Positions 54,496 through 64,000 of a stretch of 64,000 bases of DNA are shown in pieces; positions within the stretch are counted from its first letter, which is position 1; every line of letters starts with the position of its first letter. The stretch is taken from the NCBI GenBank assembly GCA_001600095.1, contig BCIX01000004.1:1058586-1122585 (forward strand), given 5' to 3'. The notes beneath the pieces were generated by a model that did no database searches, had not been told where the DNA came from, and worked only from the letters and a program-made list of their open reading frames with translations. A program made the translations under genes and the position numbers. The DNA comes from Bullera alba (taxonomy: Eukaryota; Basidiomycota; Tremellomycetes; Tremellales; Bulleraceae).

Positions 54496-54783
54496 ATGTC
54501 CGCCTTCCGAGCTACCATGCTGCGGGCACCACTGCGTTCGGCACTGCGCCCCTCCCCAACGGCTAGCTTCTCCCGACCCCTCGCCTCGTTCACCTTCAGA
54601 CCCCCCAGAGGCACCGACGTCAAAGCCGGAACTCCTCTCACTTCTCAGCTAGAAGGCTCGAAATCCATCACCACCTCCCCTCCCGTCAACATTGAGCGTT
54701 CGTCCCCGCTTGGTGATGGTGGACCAGATGAGATCGCTCATCACGGTATCAACGTCGACAAGCCCATCCGAATGGATACGTGA
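54496..54783 (+). CDS. Small probable mitochondrial protein
   Basis: 95-codon frame. The N terminus MSAFRATMLRAPLRSALRPSPTASFSRPLASFTF is rich in Arg/Ser/Ala, has no acidic residue and can form an amphipathic helix, as in a mitochondrial presequence. A Ser/Thr/Pro stretch then leads to the acid-flanked DGGPDEIAHHGINVDKPIRMDT end. The terminal TGA overlaps a GTGAGT donor at 54780, so a further exon may exist; the nearest acceptor (54841) would add only about ten residues. Family not recognised. Confidence 0.5.
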   Translation: MSAFRATMLRAPLRSALRPSPTASFSRPLASFTFRPPRGTDVKAGTPLTSQLEGSKSITTSPPVNIERSSPLGDGGPDEIAHHGINVDKPIRMDT

Positions 54784-55675
54784 GTGCTAGTTCTGCTGGC
54801 CGCATCGTGATCTTCCTATGGCTATGGACGTCAGCTGACAGGTGTTCTTCTTCCATGCGTTTCCACCTCACCTAACCCTCCTCCTTCGGCCGTCTCCCTC
54901 CCATCACCAAAATCTTGGTCCCGAATTGATGATCATCTGATCAAAAACCGATCAATCCCGCTGTACCTGACCCTATTCAACACCCCAAAATTGCGCTACC
55001 CCTCTCCGGCCATCGTGGTCCTCCTGCCTTGTCTGGGGAACCTCCCGCCGCCCTCTCATCGCCCCCCGTCTCCCTTTCGGACCTGATCGTCGCCTCATGC
55101 CCGGTCACCCACTCTCTACTCCACGGGAACCCCTTGCTCACTCTCGTTCGCCCCTCCCCGCCCCGCTTTGATCCTCCTGTTTCATCCCCCTCCAACGTCA
55201 TCAAAACACCACTCACTTGCCTCTTTCGACGTCGAAATTTTCGGTCCCCCCCTTTGTCAAACTCTGGGTCGAAACTGCTCATCCTCATCTCACCTATTCC
55301 AACTATCACCTTGCTCCCCATAATACCATCTCACACCTCTTCCTGGTGCTCGACTGCTTTGTCATTCACCCCAAAAAAAAACTCCCTTGTCCACCTGATC
55401 ACCTGCCTCAACCACCCTTCCAACGCCCTTGTCGACGAAACCGTTGCTCCTTTCTTCTCCTCGTCGCAACCCTGCCTTTGGATCGTCGTAAACGGTAATC
55501 GTCGTCGATCACAACCCGGCCGGCTTTGTCTGAACCCATTGTCGCGTCCGAATCCACCCGGACGTGTTTTGGCACTGCCTCCTCTGTCCTCAAAACTCGT
55601 CAATAACAACGATATTTCACCTTCCTTGCTCAACATCTTCTTCGTGTGATCAACACTGCGATTCTGCGACTCACA
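54784..55675 (+). promoter_or_regulatory. Long pyrimidine-rich leader/promoter
   Basis: 892 bp with strong C/T bias on the plus strand, especially 55020-55640, directly before the oxidoreductase start. C/T-rich tracts upstream of starts are common in tremellomycetes. No ATG-initiated frame of note is present. Confidence 0.5.
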
Positions 55676-57522
55676 ATGCACCCCAATCTACGAACTATCA
55701 CCCATACCCCTCTCCGCACCTCACTGGCTGCGTTCCGCCGCACTCCTATCACTCGCCATCTCTCAACATGCCCTCACGTCGCTCGGCATGTCGCCTCTGC
55801 CTTGACCACCACCCCGATGCGGAACATGTGCACTACTTCTCCCCTCCTCCCCTCTCTTGCGTCTCCGCACGCCTCATCCTCCCGTATACCATTGTCCTGT
55901 CGTCAAATTGCCACCACTGCCACCGCCCCAACTGCAATGTTCAGTCATCCTGCGCCAGAACCAGGATCAGACTTCAACGTGGTCATGGTCGGAGCCGGTG
56001 TAAGTGGCACTGTGAATCTAACGGGGGTGATGGCTGACTCGAGATGCTCAGAACATCATGTTTGGATCCGATGAAGGACCATGGAAGTGAGCAGCTAGCC
56101 GCTCTGTATTTGGTCACTAGCTGACCATATCTCAGCCACTCTTTCCGATTCGAGCACAAACTCGGACCTCGACTGAAGGTCACTGCACTCATCGACCCAT
56201 CCACCGCTCGAGCCGAAAAGGTGCTAGAGGGCAAACGACAGAGTTTCGTCGAGTCGGCTTACAAAGACACCAAAGTGTTCAAGACGATCGAGGATTACCA
56301 CCAGTTCCTCCAGGGCAGCAAAGCCGACCACCCCAAGTGAGCGAAAAGCCGCCGTCGAGCCGCAGCCGGTACTAATTTGATTCCAGCGCCATTGTCATTG
56401 GCTGTCCTCCTGCCTACCGAGGTGGCACAACAAAGGGCACCGATCTCGAGCTCAACCTGATCAAGCTGTTCCCAAAGACCGCTTACTTCATCGAGAAGGT
56501 GAGTAAGCTACCTGACCACACTCGATCCATAGCTTATGTGGTTCTCAGCCCGTTGGAACCGGAACAGTGCAGTCTGCCAAGGAGGTCACCCAGAGCCTCA
56601 TTGACAATGGAAACGTCGTGTCCGTCGGATACATGCTGCGATACCTCCGATGTGTGCAGAAGATGAAGCAGATCATCCACGACAACAACCTCACCGTCAT
56701 GGCCACCAACGCCCGATACGTGCGTTCCGCGATAATACATGAGTGAGGCCTCAGCTGATGACGATTATTAGTCGTGTGCCTATGAGGCTATTGCCAAGCC
56801 AGCGTGGTGGAACAAGGCCATCGACATGGGCCCAGTCATCGAGCAGGGAACTCACTTCTGTGATCTCTCGCGATACTTCGGTGGTGACGTCGACATCGAC
56901 TCTGTCGTGTGAATGTGCAGTGATCACCATTCTTGAGCTAGGACTGACTCGGAATTAGTGCCCGATCCGTTGAGTTCTACGAGAAGCCAGGACAGCTGTC
57001 GAAGATCCCAATCGACGAGTCCAAGATCCCAGAAGAGCTCCGAATCCCCCGTCTCACTTCTGCCGTCTGGTGAGCCGAGACGGTAACGTCGACTTTGGAC
57101 GAAAACTGACGAGACTCTGTAGGAAATACGACAATGGCGCCGTTGGCTCGTTCACCCACGCTGTCGCTCTCCAGGGCACTGCCTACGCATGCGAGCTTGA
57201 AGTCTGGGCCGATGGCTACCACATGAGGCTGGTCGACCCATACCAGGCCCCCACGCTGTACGTCCGACGACCAGGAGACGACCACGAGGAGAGACACGTC
57301 TACACCGACGACGACCCATTCTTCTCCGAGGTATCGTGCTTTATCGACTGTATCGAGGGTGGACCCGACCCCCACATTCTCTCCTCGTTCGAGGACGCCA
57401 CGAAGACTTACGAGTGAGTGCGGCCTAATTCTCATTGAGTGACATTGCTAACGAGTTTCAGGTTGACTTGGGCTATCCGACTTGCCGCCGAGGCCGCCAG
57501 GACCCCCGCCAAAGCCAACTAA
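55676..57522 (+). CDS. GFO/IDH/MocA-family oxidoreductase, probable mitochondrial targeting
   Basis: NAD(P)-dependent oxidoreductase acting on a sugar or related hydroxyl substrate. The N-terminal 80 residues are Arg/Ser/Thr-rich and acid-poor (MHPNLRTITHTPLRTSLAAFRR), suggesting a presequence. The Rossmann part starts NVVMVGAGNIMFGSDEGPWN, with KVTALIDPSTARAEKV, AIVIGCPPAYRG and the family motif FIEKPVGTGTVQSAKEV whose EKP lysine is catalytic. The C-terminal domain has VVSVGYMLRYLRCVQKMK, WWNKAIDMGPVIEQGTHFCDLSRYFGGD and DDPFFSEVSCFIDCIEGG. About seven introns; one splits VW|KYDNG at 57071-57121. An alternative downstream start (MFSHPAPEPG) would give a cytosolic form. The tail is AARTPAKAN. 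Substrate unknown. Confidence 0.86.
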
Positions 57523-58575
57523 GCCGTCAATCATGGACTAGACCGCATGCCAAAGTACAATAAACGCCACAACAAACGACCAATCCAATCCCCGGTCATG
57601 ACGAACCAGTCTTGACCCCCAATGAAAAAAACTTGTGTATAGACAGTGAATACCCAATAACCTACCTTGTCGACCTGTCAAAGAAGCCATATCCCTACTA
57701 CTTATACTACTGCCTGGCTGGTAAACTATCGAAGAATGTATCAAGTGCTCAAATTGCAGAATCGCACGAGGCCATTCGGGATAACCGATGCTGTACTCGA
57801 TGTCCAACGCGTTCGAGGTGTATCGCTGTGAGCCTCGAACAAGTGCTGGCGTGGTAGCTTCAATCATGTGCATGGCATGAGATACGAGCTGAGATAGGAG
57901 CAATCTATGGTACGACCCATCTCGTGGACTATATATCACAACGTCTATTACACGAGCAGGAGAGCATCCGAGATTGGGAGCCTTGGAACGCGGGGTTAGT
58001 ATCACTCACAGGGTTAAATCCACTTTGATAGCACCACGTAGCCACCGGATCTCGCAGTCGCAAGCGCGAGCGCGAGCCCTGGGACGGGAGGCATCGATCT
58101 TGTCAGCAGTTATACAGGCAGGGCGGTCTGAGTCGGGGTTGGTGAAGGCGATAAGTGGTCGGACGTGTCGATGCCGAGGAGAATATGCTAGCTAGTGTCG
58201 ATATCTCGATGCGGGATCGACACTGAGAAGTGACGGCGGATATCGGACCAACACTGACGATTGATCGAGAGGCATGATATTGGTGGCAGACCATAGGCAG
58301 GGTGAGGATATAGATAGTTTGGGCTGCCGAATCGATTTGATGCCCAAATATAGAGCGAGGCGGGGATTGTGTTTGAGGGAAATGGAGAGCCGTGTAGCGA
58401 ATCTATCATAAGACGGGGGAAAGAACGACAGTGTCGCCTGGCTCGATCGTCGGGTATGGGCGGTAGTGAGTATCCTGACCGATTGAGAGCGTCGCGCGAG
58501 ATCCCGTGACGCAGAGACGTCGGAGTAGTGTGGGCCGGCAGCCCGTTCGCCTCACAACCGTCCCTGTTGGGAGGA
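57523..58575. other. Convergent intergenic region
   Basis: 1.05 kb between stop codons of the oxidoreductase (plus) and the acidic protein (minus). A minus-strand frame (57538-58005) has no recognisable content. A GCGAGCGCGAGC run is at about 58065. Nothing else is supported. Confidence 0.4.
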
Positions 58576-61500
58576 CTATCTTTCAGCGCCAAGGTTATAA
58601 TCATCTGATCGTGGTCAGCACACAGGTCAAGGCTAACTCTCCCATGGGTTCACTCACCACTACCCTGTGGACGATGTCGTTTCGAGCTGTCCGAATCCTC
58701 ATCCAGCAACGACCTCTTCCTCGTCTCGGTCCTTTCGGTCGTAGTGGACGTAGGCACCAGAACCCCATCGACAGAGGTGTAAGTCGTAGCATCGGTCACT
58801 TCGGTCACTTCGGGAATGGAGTCGAAAGTGTACCCGCTGGACGTGATGGCCGGGGTGATGGGCGCAGAGTCAAGTACGGTGGAATTTGGGATAGTGCTGT
58901 CTGCAGGAACGTCAGTCAAGTCACGAATCAACAAGATCATCTCTCATACTCACCGTCATCATCGACGGTGGTCGGCGTTCCGGACAGAGGGTCCGCCGAC
59001 TCCTCCACGAGCCTGTTGGCCAATCGATCCACATTCGTCTCGTCATCGTAGACCGACTGCTCGATCTGGGCATCCAATACCGCTTCACGAGCATCCACAA
59101 TTGCTTCGACACTATCGAGGCCTCTGGCCCTCGCATCCAATATAGCATTCTCCATCTGCGGATCGTCTTGCAGAGCAGCTAGGTTTCCAGCCTCTCGGAG
59201 TAGGCCTTCCGTTTCACTCTGCTGATCACCGGCCTCCTCGAGCAGACCTTGTGCCTCGGCAAGGTCCTCCTGAGCAGTCGTTTCGGGGTCGCCGTACCCT
59301 TCATCCTCGTCGCCGTACTTCTCACCAGGCGTCGGGAGAGGAGTGAATGCTGTACTGTCAAGAGCGGTGCTCAAGGCAGGAGTGTCGACTACCTCGACTC
59401 GGCCATGCAAGATGTCGTCTGCCAGGAGCTCAGTCGCAGACAGTGGTTTCACGCTCGAAACGTTGTCGTCGTCCAAGACCACCGCTTCGTCGAAATCCGA
59501 TCGCGACTGCGCCTGTTGGTCCTCCAACAGAGCAATCTCGTCTTTGCGCCTCTCGACTAGCTGGTCGCCTCTGTCGAAATAGGACATGTCGGTCTTGTCT
59601 CGTGTTTGGTCCTCTTGGTATTCTGTAGTCGCGCCTGAAGAAGCAGTATCTTTCTCTGGGTCTGGTGGCGAGTACGCCAATCAGCATACGGTAATTGTCT
59701 CTTATAGAGTGTACTTACCAGCTCGTTTCTCCTCGCCACTGGCGGCTCCTTCGACGGTCTCCCCCTCGTCTTGGCCTTCATCAGCGTCATCGACATCGTT
59801 AGCGTCATCGACATGCTCCACGCCCCTTTCTTCCTCTGCCTCGACTAGGTCTTTCGTCGCTGACAAAGGATGTCAGCTATTTCTCCCTAACGTTTCAGAC
59901 GAGTGGACAGGTTTTCAGACTGACTTGGGGGAGGGGGAAGAGTGGCGATGTCGAACTCGTCGTCCTCTGTCGATGCAACGGTAGGCGCGACGATTATTCT
60001 GGTGCCATGGACATGCACCGGGGCAATTGCTGAACCCAATGTCAGCTTCTCGTCCGCAAGGCTGTGAAGCTACGACTTACGTCTGCCGTGCGCCCAGTCC
60101 GCGTTGGGATGCTCGGATTCAGGCGCAATGACTTTCTTGTACCCTCCGTACTCTGCTCGCGCTATTGACATGATCAGCTGACTGCTCGTAACGGAGAGCG
60201 CTATAGCTCACCATCACCGCCTACTCTATCTCGCCGCTGTCTGACGAGCTCTTCCCGATTGCGTCTGGCCTCTTCCTCGTCGGGCTTGCTCTCTTCAGGT
60301 TCTTCCGCCTCTTCTTCTGTCTCTTCATACTCATACTCTTCAACTTCTTCCACCTCTTGGTCGTCTTTCGCGTGTTCCGCAACGACAGCTTTACCAAGGA
60401 CTGGCTGTTTGGCCGTGACGCCTTCCTCGACGATCGCTTTACTCCTCGATTCAGCCTCCTCTGGTTCGTCCTCGGCGTTCATGTCTTCCACGTCTGGGAC
60501 GTCGCCGCTCTCTCCCTGACCGTCCTGCACCATGACTGCCTTCTGAATTGCCGGGAAGCGGATACTGAAGCGGTGTTCGAAGGAGAGGTAAAACTCCAGC
60601 GGAGGGTCAAGACCGCAGCCATAGAGGACCTGTACCAATTCGAGGAATGAAACCGCTTCTACACTCGGATCGTCCTAACAGTCAGTTATCAGCCAACATG
60701 CTAATGCCCTTGCTGCGTTTCGACAGGGGAAGATGACGCAGTACTCACCTCGCGCATTGTCAGACCCATGACCTTCTCCGTGATGATCAACACTGCACCC
60801 TCCGGGACGTGCTTCTTGGGTATTTCCGCACGTATAGCCCCCCAAACCTCGACCAGACTCGCTTCGCCCAATTCCTCTTCTCTGTCTTTGAGCCATACAG
60901 GCGTCTCCTCCTTCTCCTCCTTGTCATCCTCCTCCAGTGGCTGGAATAGACTTCGAGCGCCTAGTTCGTCGATGTTGAGAACGATGGGAGGGAGGCAGTG
61001 TATGTCGTGGGGATATGTATCTTCAATGTCGATATCAACTTCCTCGTCATAGTACTCCTCCTCGACCTCCTCCTCCTCGTTGTGATCCGCAGTCTGTTCG
61101 CCATTCACTTTGCCCATTGCGCCCATCGCACTTGATTCACCCTGTTGCTGTTGCAACATCGAATCAACCGTGTTGACAGCTGCTTCTCGGGGAGGTTCGA
61201 CGGGTCCGCCATTCGCTTTGGCCGTAGACGTCATCTGGCTCGATGGGCCTTCTTGGGGTAGCGATGGGATAGGCTTTGAAGTCGAGCTTGGTGATGAGGC
61301 AGTTGCCATGGCCTCAGTGGCATTCTCAACGGAGGCTTCACCGTCTCGAACAGCGTTTGAAGTCGACAAAGGACCGGCTGGATCCACCTTATCTCGTGCA
61401 GTTTCGACGCCTTCGTTTCCTTCTTCATACTGCTCACCCTCACCCTCACCCTCATCACCTTCCCACCCCTCCCCTTCGGCATACTCTCCCTCCGGCTGCT

Positions 61501-61966
61501 CGTACTCAGCTCCCTCCTCCGCTTCGACCGGGTCGTCAATTTCGACATCTTCAACCTCGGCCGGAGCGGGGGGTACAGCAGCAAACGAACTCGAAAAGGG
61601 ATTTCCACCTTCCACCTTGCCAGGCGAGTGGTTGGGCTGTACGGGCGGAGTTGGCGTTGGTGTGAATTGAGGGAAAAGGGGTGGGTGGGGGGATATCAAG
61701 GGTGGTTGGGGTGTGGCGAGGGGTATTGGCTCTATGGGTTCTGCTTCCATATACTCCTCTTCATCTTCTTCTAGACCCTCTACAGCCATGCCATCGTCCG
61801 CGGTGGCGTCCATGGGGATATCGTCGTCGTGTTCGGGTGCTTGATCTTGATCTTCTTCCATCTCTCCGTCGGGTTTGATTGAGTCTGATTGAGCCTGACT
61901 CTCTTGATGCTCTTCGAAATCCATCCTCTCGTCATCGGTCATGATGTGCCCACTATCGACGTCCAT
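58576..61966 (-). CDS. Large acidic, low-complexity protein, unrecognised
   Basis: Roughly 980 aa in about seven exons. The N-terminal third (start MDVDSGHIMTDDERMDFEEH) is extremely acidic and Pro-rich, with EGDEGEGEGEQYEEGNEG and EEEEVEEEYYDEEVDIDIED. A better-ordered middle follows: LPPIVLNIDELGARSLFQPL, LKDREEELGEASLVEVWGAIRAEI, GAVLIITEKVMGLTMRE and, across an intron, FLELVQVLYGCGLDPPLEFYLSF. Then come a second acidic stretch, YGGYKKVIAPESEHPNADWAHGR, an acidic repeat DVDDANDVDDADEG, a helical LLEDQQAQSRSDFDEAV-type region and the tail RSLLDEDSDSSKRHRPQG. Splicing the last intron adds SDDYNLGAER; unspliced it would stop at 58650. Probably nuclear; I cannot assign a family. Confidence 0.68.
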
Positions 61967-62165
61967 AATGCTGCAGCGGTCTGAGACCTCGGGAGGCCTG
62001 CTGAAGAGCCGGGAATAGGGGATGTGGGTCGTCTTTGGGTGTGGTAGGAGAGGTACAGATGAAAGAGGTTGGGCTTGGGTTGGGCGAGCGAACTTCTTGG
62101 GAGGCAAAAGAACACGGAAGCGGAATCAATTCTTCCAGTAGTCCCGACAAGGTCGACGACGTTGC
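61967..62165. promoter_or_regulatory. Compact divergent promoter
   Basis: Only 199 bp separate divergent starts, so both promoters overlap. In the acidic gene the frame stays open upstream to a TTG at 62107 but has no ATG. Confidence 0.5.
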
Positions 62166-63566
62166 ATGGTCCTCGACCCCTCGACTTGCCCTCGACAAAC
62201 TCTCAACGTTCAACATCAGCTCGTCTCGAGCTATCCGCTCGACGAGGCTTTCAACTTGCTTTCAAATCTTCAGACTTGCATCCAACTCCCACTGGCCTGG
62301 ATCAAGGAAGGGCTTGCAGATCCTGGCTCTTCAGTCATGCGACGCTCTTCACGATTGTCCGCTCGACATGCTGAAGGCTCCGATGCTGCCTCACACGTAA
62401 ACGAGGCTTGCACCACTGGTTGTGACACTACCACCATATCTGAACTGATCGACCCTAGGGACAAGGCATCTATCACTCTCACACCACTGCAAATCCCTGA
62501 CGACATCCTCGGGTACATCTGCGAAGCGCTTGTCGGGATGAGTCGGGACACAGCCTACTCGCAAACGCCCGTCGACGACCAGCTCATAAAAAGGACTCTG
62601 CTCAACTTGCAGACTGTGAGGAAAGCCGTATGGAGGGCGGCGACACCGTTCATCTGGAAGACCCTTACGTTCGTTAAAGAGGATGATTACCTCTCTTTTT
62701 TCTCGCCGATCACGGCGCTCGTTGCCACCGTTCCGCCAAGTCCCGCAGCCGGAAGATTCAAGCACATGGCCGAATTGCTGAAATCGCGAGCCGACCAACC
62801 GGCTCCCATGGACAGGTTTCTCACTTCACTCCACTGGATTCGCTCCGTGGCAATCACTGCAGCCCCACCTGTCGAGATTGGAGATGAGCTGGATTTCACG
62901 TCACAGGTGCTACTCGAAGTGCAAGGCATTGAGCTACGAGCATTTGGCAGTGGAATGAGACTGGTACTCGGCGGAGGGATTTGCCCGTCTGATGGATCCG
63001 CCAACGCGGCCGAACAGATTAAGCTGCTCAAGAGGTTCGCCTACAACCTTCTGCCGTCAATCATCAGAGTATTCGGCATTCCTTCGGAAACTCCTGAAGA
63101 TACGGACCGGTTCTGGGATATCATCCGAGAGCTACAAGAGCAATACGACTATCCCGCGCCGCCCTTGGCTATTAGCGATCTCCGACGCGGTCAGCTTCGC
63201 TATACGGCAAATGCGCACGTTTTCATCGATCTAAGCGACAGGAGCTTTTGGTCCAATCCGAAATCCATTATCGATGATCCCGACAACCACATTGCAAATG
63301 AAATCGCAGATTTTGTTGCAGAGCGGATGATGAATGACGACGCTCTTTTCTATGAATCCACATTGACAATCAAGAAATGGCTCGGATGCCCATGTGGATG
63401 TGACATACACGAGTATACCGGGCTTGAGAAAAGGACTCTCGTCGACGAGATCTCGGAGTTTGTCATGGAGCGGATGGATAACTCGAATTATTTCGGTGAC
63501 CTCAAATCCGAGGAATACGATGGCTCATCGCAGCAGAGCGAGTGTGGTGGCCACGTGGTGCAGTGA
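62166..63566 (+). CDS. F-box-like hypothetical protein
   Basis: 466 aa in a single exon. An N-terminal segment (SSRLSARHAEGS) leads to LTPLQIPDDILGYICEALVG then LLNLQTVRKAVWRAATPFIWKTLTF, which looks like a weak F-box: a P-x-D/E-I/L-L start, then an L-x-x-V-x-R/W-x-A helix and a P-x-L/I-W-x-x-L ending. The rest (SLHWIRSVAITAAPPVEIG, LLKRFAYNLLPSIIRVFGIP, WSNPKSIIDDPDNHIANEIADF) may be a leucine-rich-like ligand domain. Tremellomycetes carry expanded families of this kind as I recall. The start may be 62166 or a later Met (MRRSSRLSARH at 62337). If F-box, it would bind SKP1 in an SCF ubiquitin ligase. Confidence 0.62.
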   Translation: MVLDPSTCPRQTLNVQHQLVSSYPLDEAFNLLSNLQTCIQLPLAWIKEGLADPGSSVMRRSSRLSARHAEGSDAASHVNEACTTGCDTTTISELIDPRDKASITLTPLQIPDDILGYICEALVGMSRDTAYSQTPVDDQLIKRTLLNLQTVRKAVWRAATPFIWKTLTFVKEDDYLSFFSPITALVATVPPSPAAGRFKHMAELLKSRADQPAPMDRFLTSLHWIRSVAITAAPPVEIGDELDFTSQVLLEVQGIELRAFGSGMRLVLGGGICPSDGSANAAEQIKLLKRFAYNLLPSIIRVFGIPSETPEDTDRFWDIIRELQEQYDYPAPPLAISDLRRGQLRYTANAHVFIDLSDRSFWSNPKSIIDDPDNHIANEIADFVAERMMNDDALFYESTLTIKKWLGCPCGCDIHEYTGLEKRTLVDEISEFVMERMDNSNYFGDLKSEEYDGSSQQSECGGHVVQ

Positions 63567-64000
63567 CCATGCTGAAAAAGGGACCGTGAGCAAGGTTTCG
63601 AGCATCGTCTGAGAGACTGAGATGCACCAAAGGCCAAAGCCAAACCATCAACTAAAGCTGCCCTGCAAGGCTGCATCTGCCCTGATAAACCAAACCCGAA
63701 GCTTGACCAGTGCTTGAAATTCGCTCTGCGACTTAAGCTAGGATGGTTCCAGGTACGGAAGCGTTCAGTGCTCAAATGCTGAGGTTCGACGGCCCATGAC
63801 GGCCAGGTTCAGATCCTAAGGACCGAAGACCGACGAGTCGCCTGCGTCGGTTTCCGTTCTGAGTACACCTATATGGGCCATGTCAGGGAGCAGCATAGCG
63901 GAGTCGGATGGCTCCTGTGAGAAGACTGATGAGCTGTGCTGTACTAGTACAACTGCAATGGCCTGTGAAGCGATGCATCGTGCTGTGTATCTACAAAAAC
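63567..64000. other. Right-end flank
   Basis: 434 bp after the F-box-like stop. A GGTTCAGATCC near 63804 resembles a tRNA T-loop, but no partner stems are found. Nothing else is supported. Confidence 0.4.

Noticed and set aside
57538..58005. Minus-strand 155-codon frame in the convergent gap
   Set aside because: No recognisable domain and the frame overlaps the expected 3' UTRs of two genes.
63790..63830. tRNA-like T-loop (GGTTCAGATCC) at the right end
   Set aside because: No acceptor, D or anticodon stems pair around it.
1..64000. CRISPR arrays, operons or prokaryotic elements
   Set aside because: No spaced direct repeats; genes are intron-rich and eukaryotic throughout.

Overview
The window is nuclear DNA of a basidiomycetous yeast, most likely a tremellomycete (Cryptococcus/Kwoniella/Trichosporon relatives). 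The signs are dense genes with many 35-65 nt introns (GTGAGT-type donors, CTGAC/CTAAC branch sites), pyrimidine-rich leaders and tremellomycete-like protein families. Nothing prokaryotic (operons, CRISPR, plasmid genes) is seen. The lineage call is inferred from gene structure and remembered family resemblance, not from a search.

Layout. 0-12.6 kb: Zn2Cys6 transcription factor, hexokinase (converging on the TF with 4 bp between stop codons), cohesin subunit SMC1, and a second Zn2Cys6 factor divergent from SMC1. 12.7-22 kb: coiled-coil Ncp1-like protein, signal peptidase subunit SPC1, SET-domain lysine methyltransferase, SWIM+RING protein, unknown nuclear-type protein. 22.6-29.8 kb: SAM methyltransferase with a reading-frame problem, CPSF6/7-like RRM protein, small GPI-type wall protein, GT15 mannosyltransferase. 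29.8-34.6 kb: two long intergenic stretches around a DUF2841 (YDR124W-like) protein. 34.6-36.5 kb: hexose transporter. 36.5-39.6 kb: gene-poor accessory stretch with an intact orphan retrotransposon-type Gag ORF and an intron-containing tRNA-Ile(UAU). 39.9-49.3 kb: small single-pass membrane protein, bacterial-looking phosphinothricin-type acetyltransferase, TRP/YVC1-like channel, NAK-family kinase. 49.3-54.8 kb: cupin, DUF4385 protein, second GPI-type protein, two small unknowns. 55.7-63.6 kb: GFO/IDH/MocA oxidoreductase, large acidic protein, F-box-like protein.

Functional links are loose: sugar uptake and phosphorylation (hexose transporter, hexokinase), secretory pathway and cell surface (SPC1, GT15, two GPI proteins), and nuclear/chromatin functions (SMC1, TFs, SET, CPSF6-like). 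I see no multi-gene cluster with an obvious shared pathway. The most unusual items are the intact pol-less Gag gene, the likely horizontally acquired acetyltransferase, an 8-nt micro-exon holding a zinc-ligand cysteine, and the methyltransferase whose frame needs either a branch-site-poor intron or a one-base change. Exon structures were derived by eye from splice signals and protein motifs.
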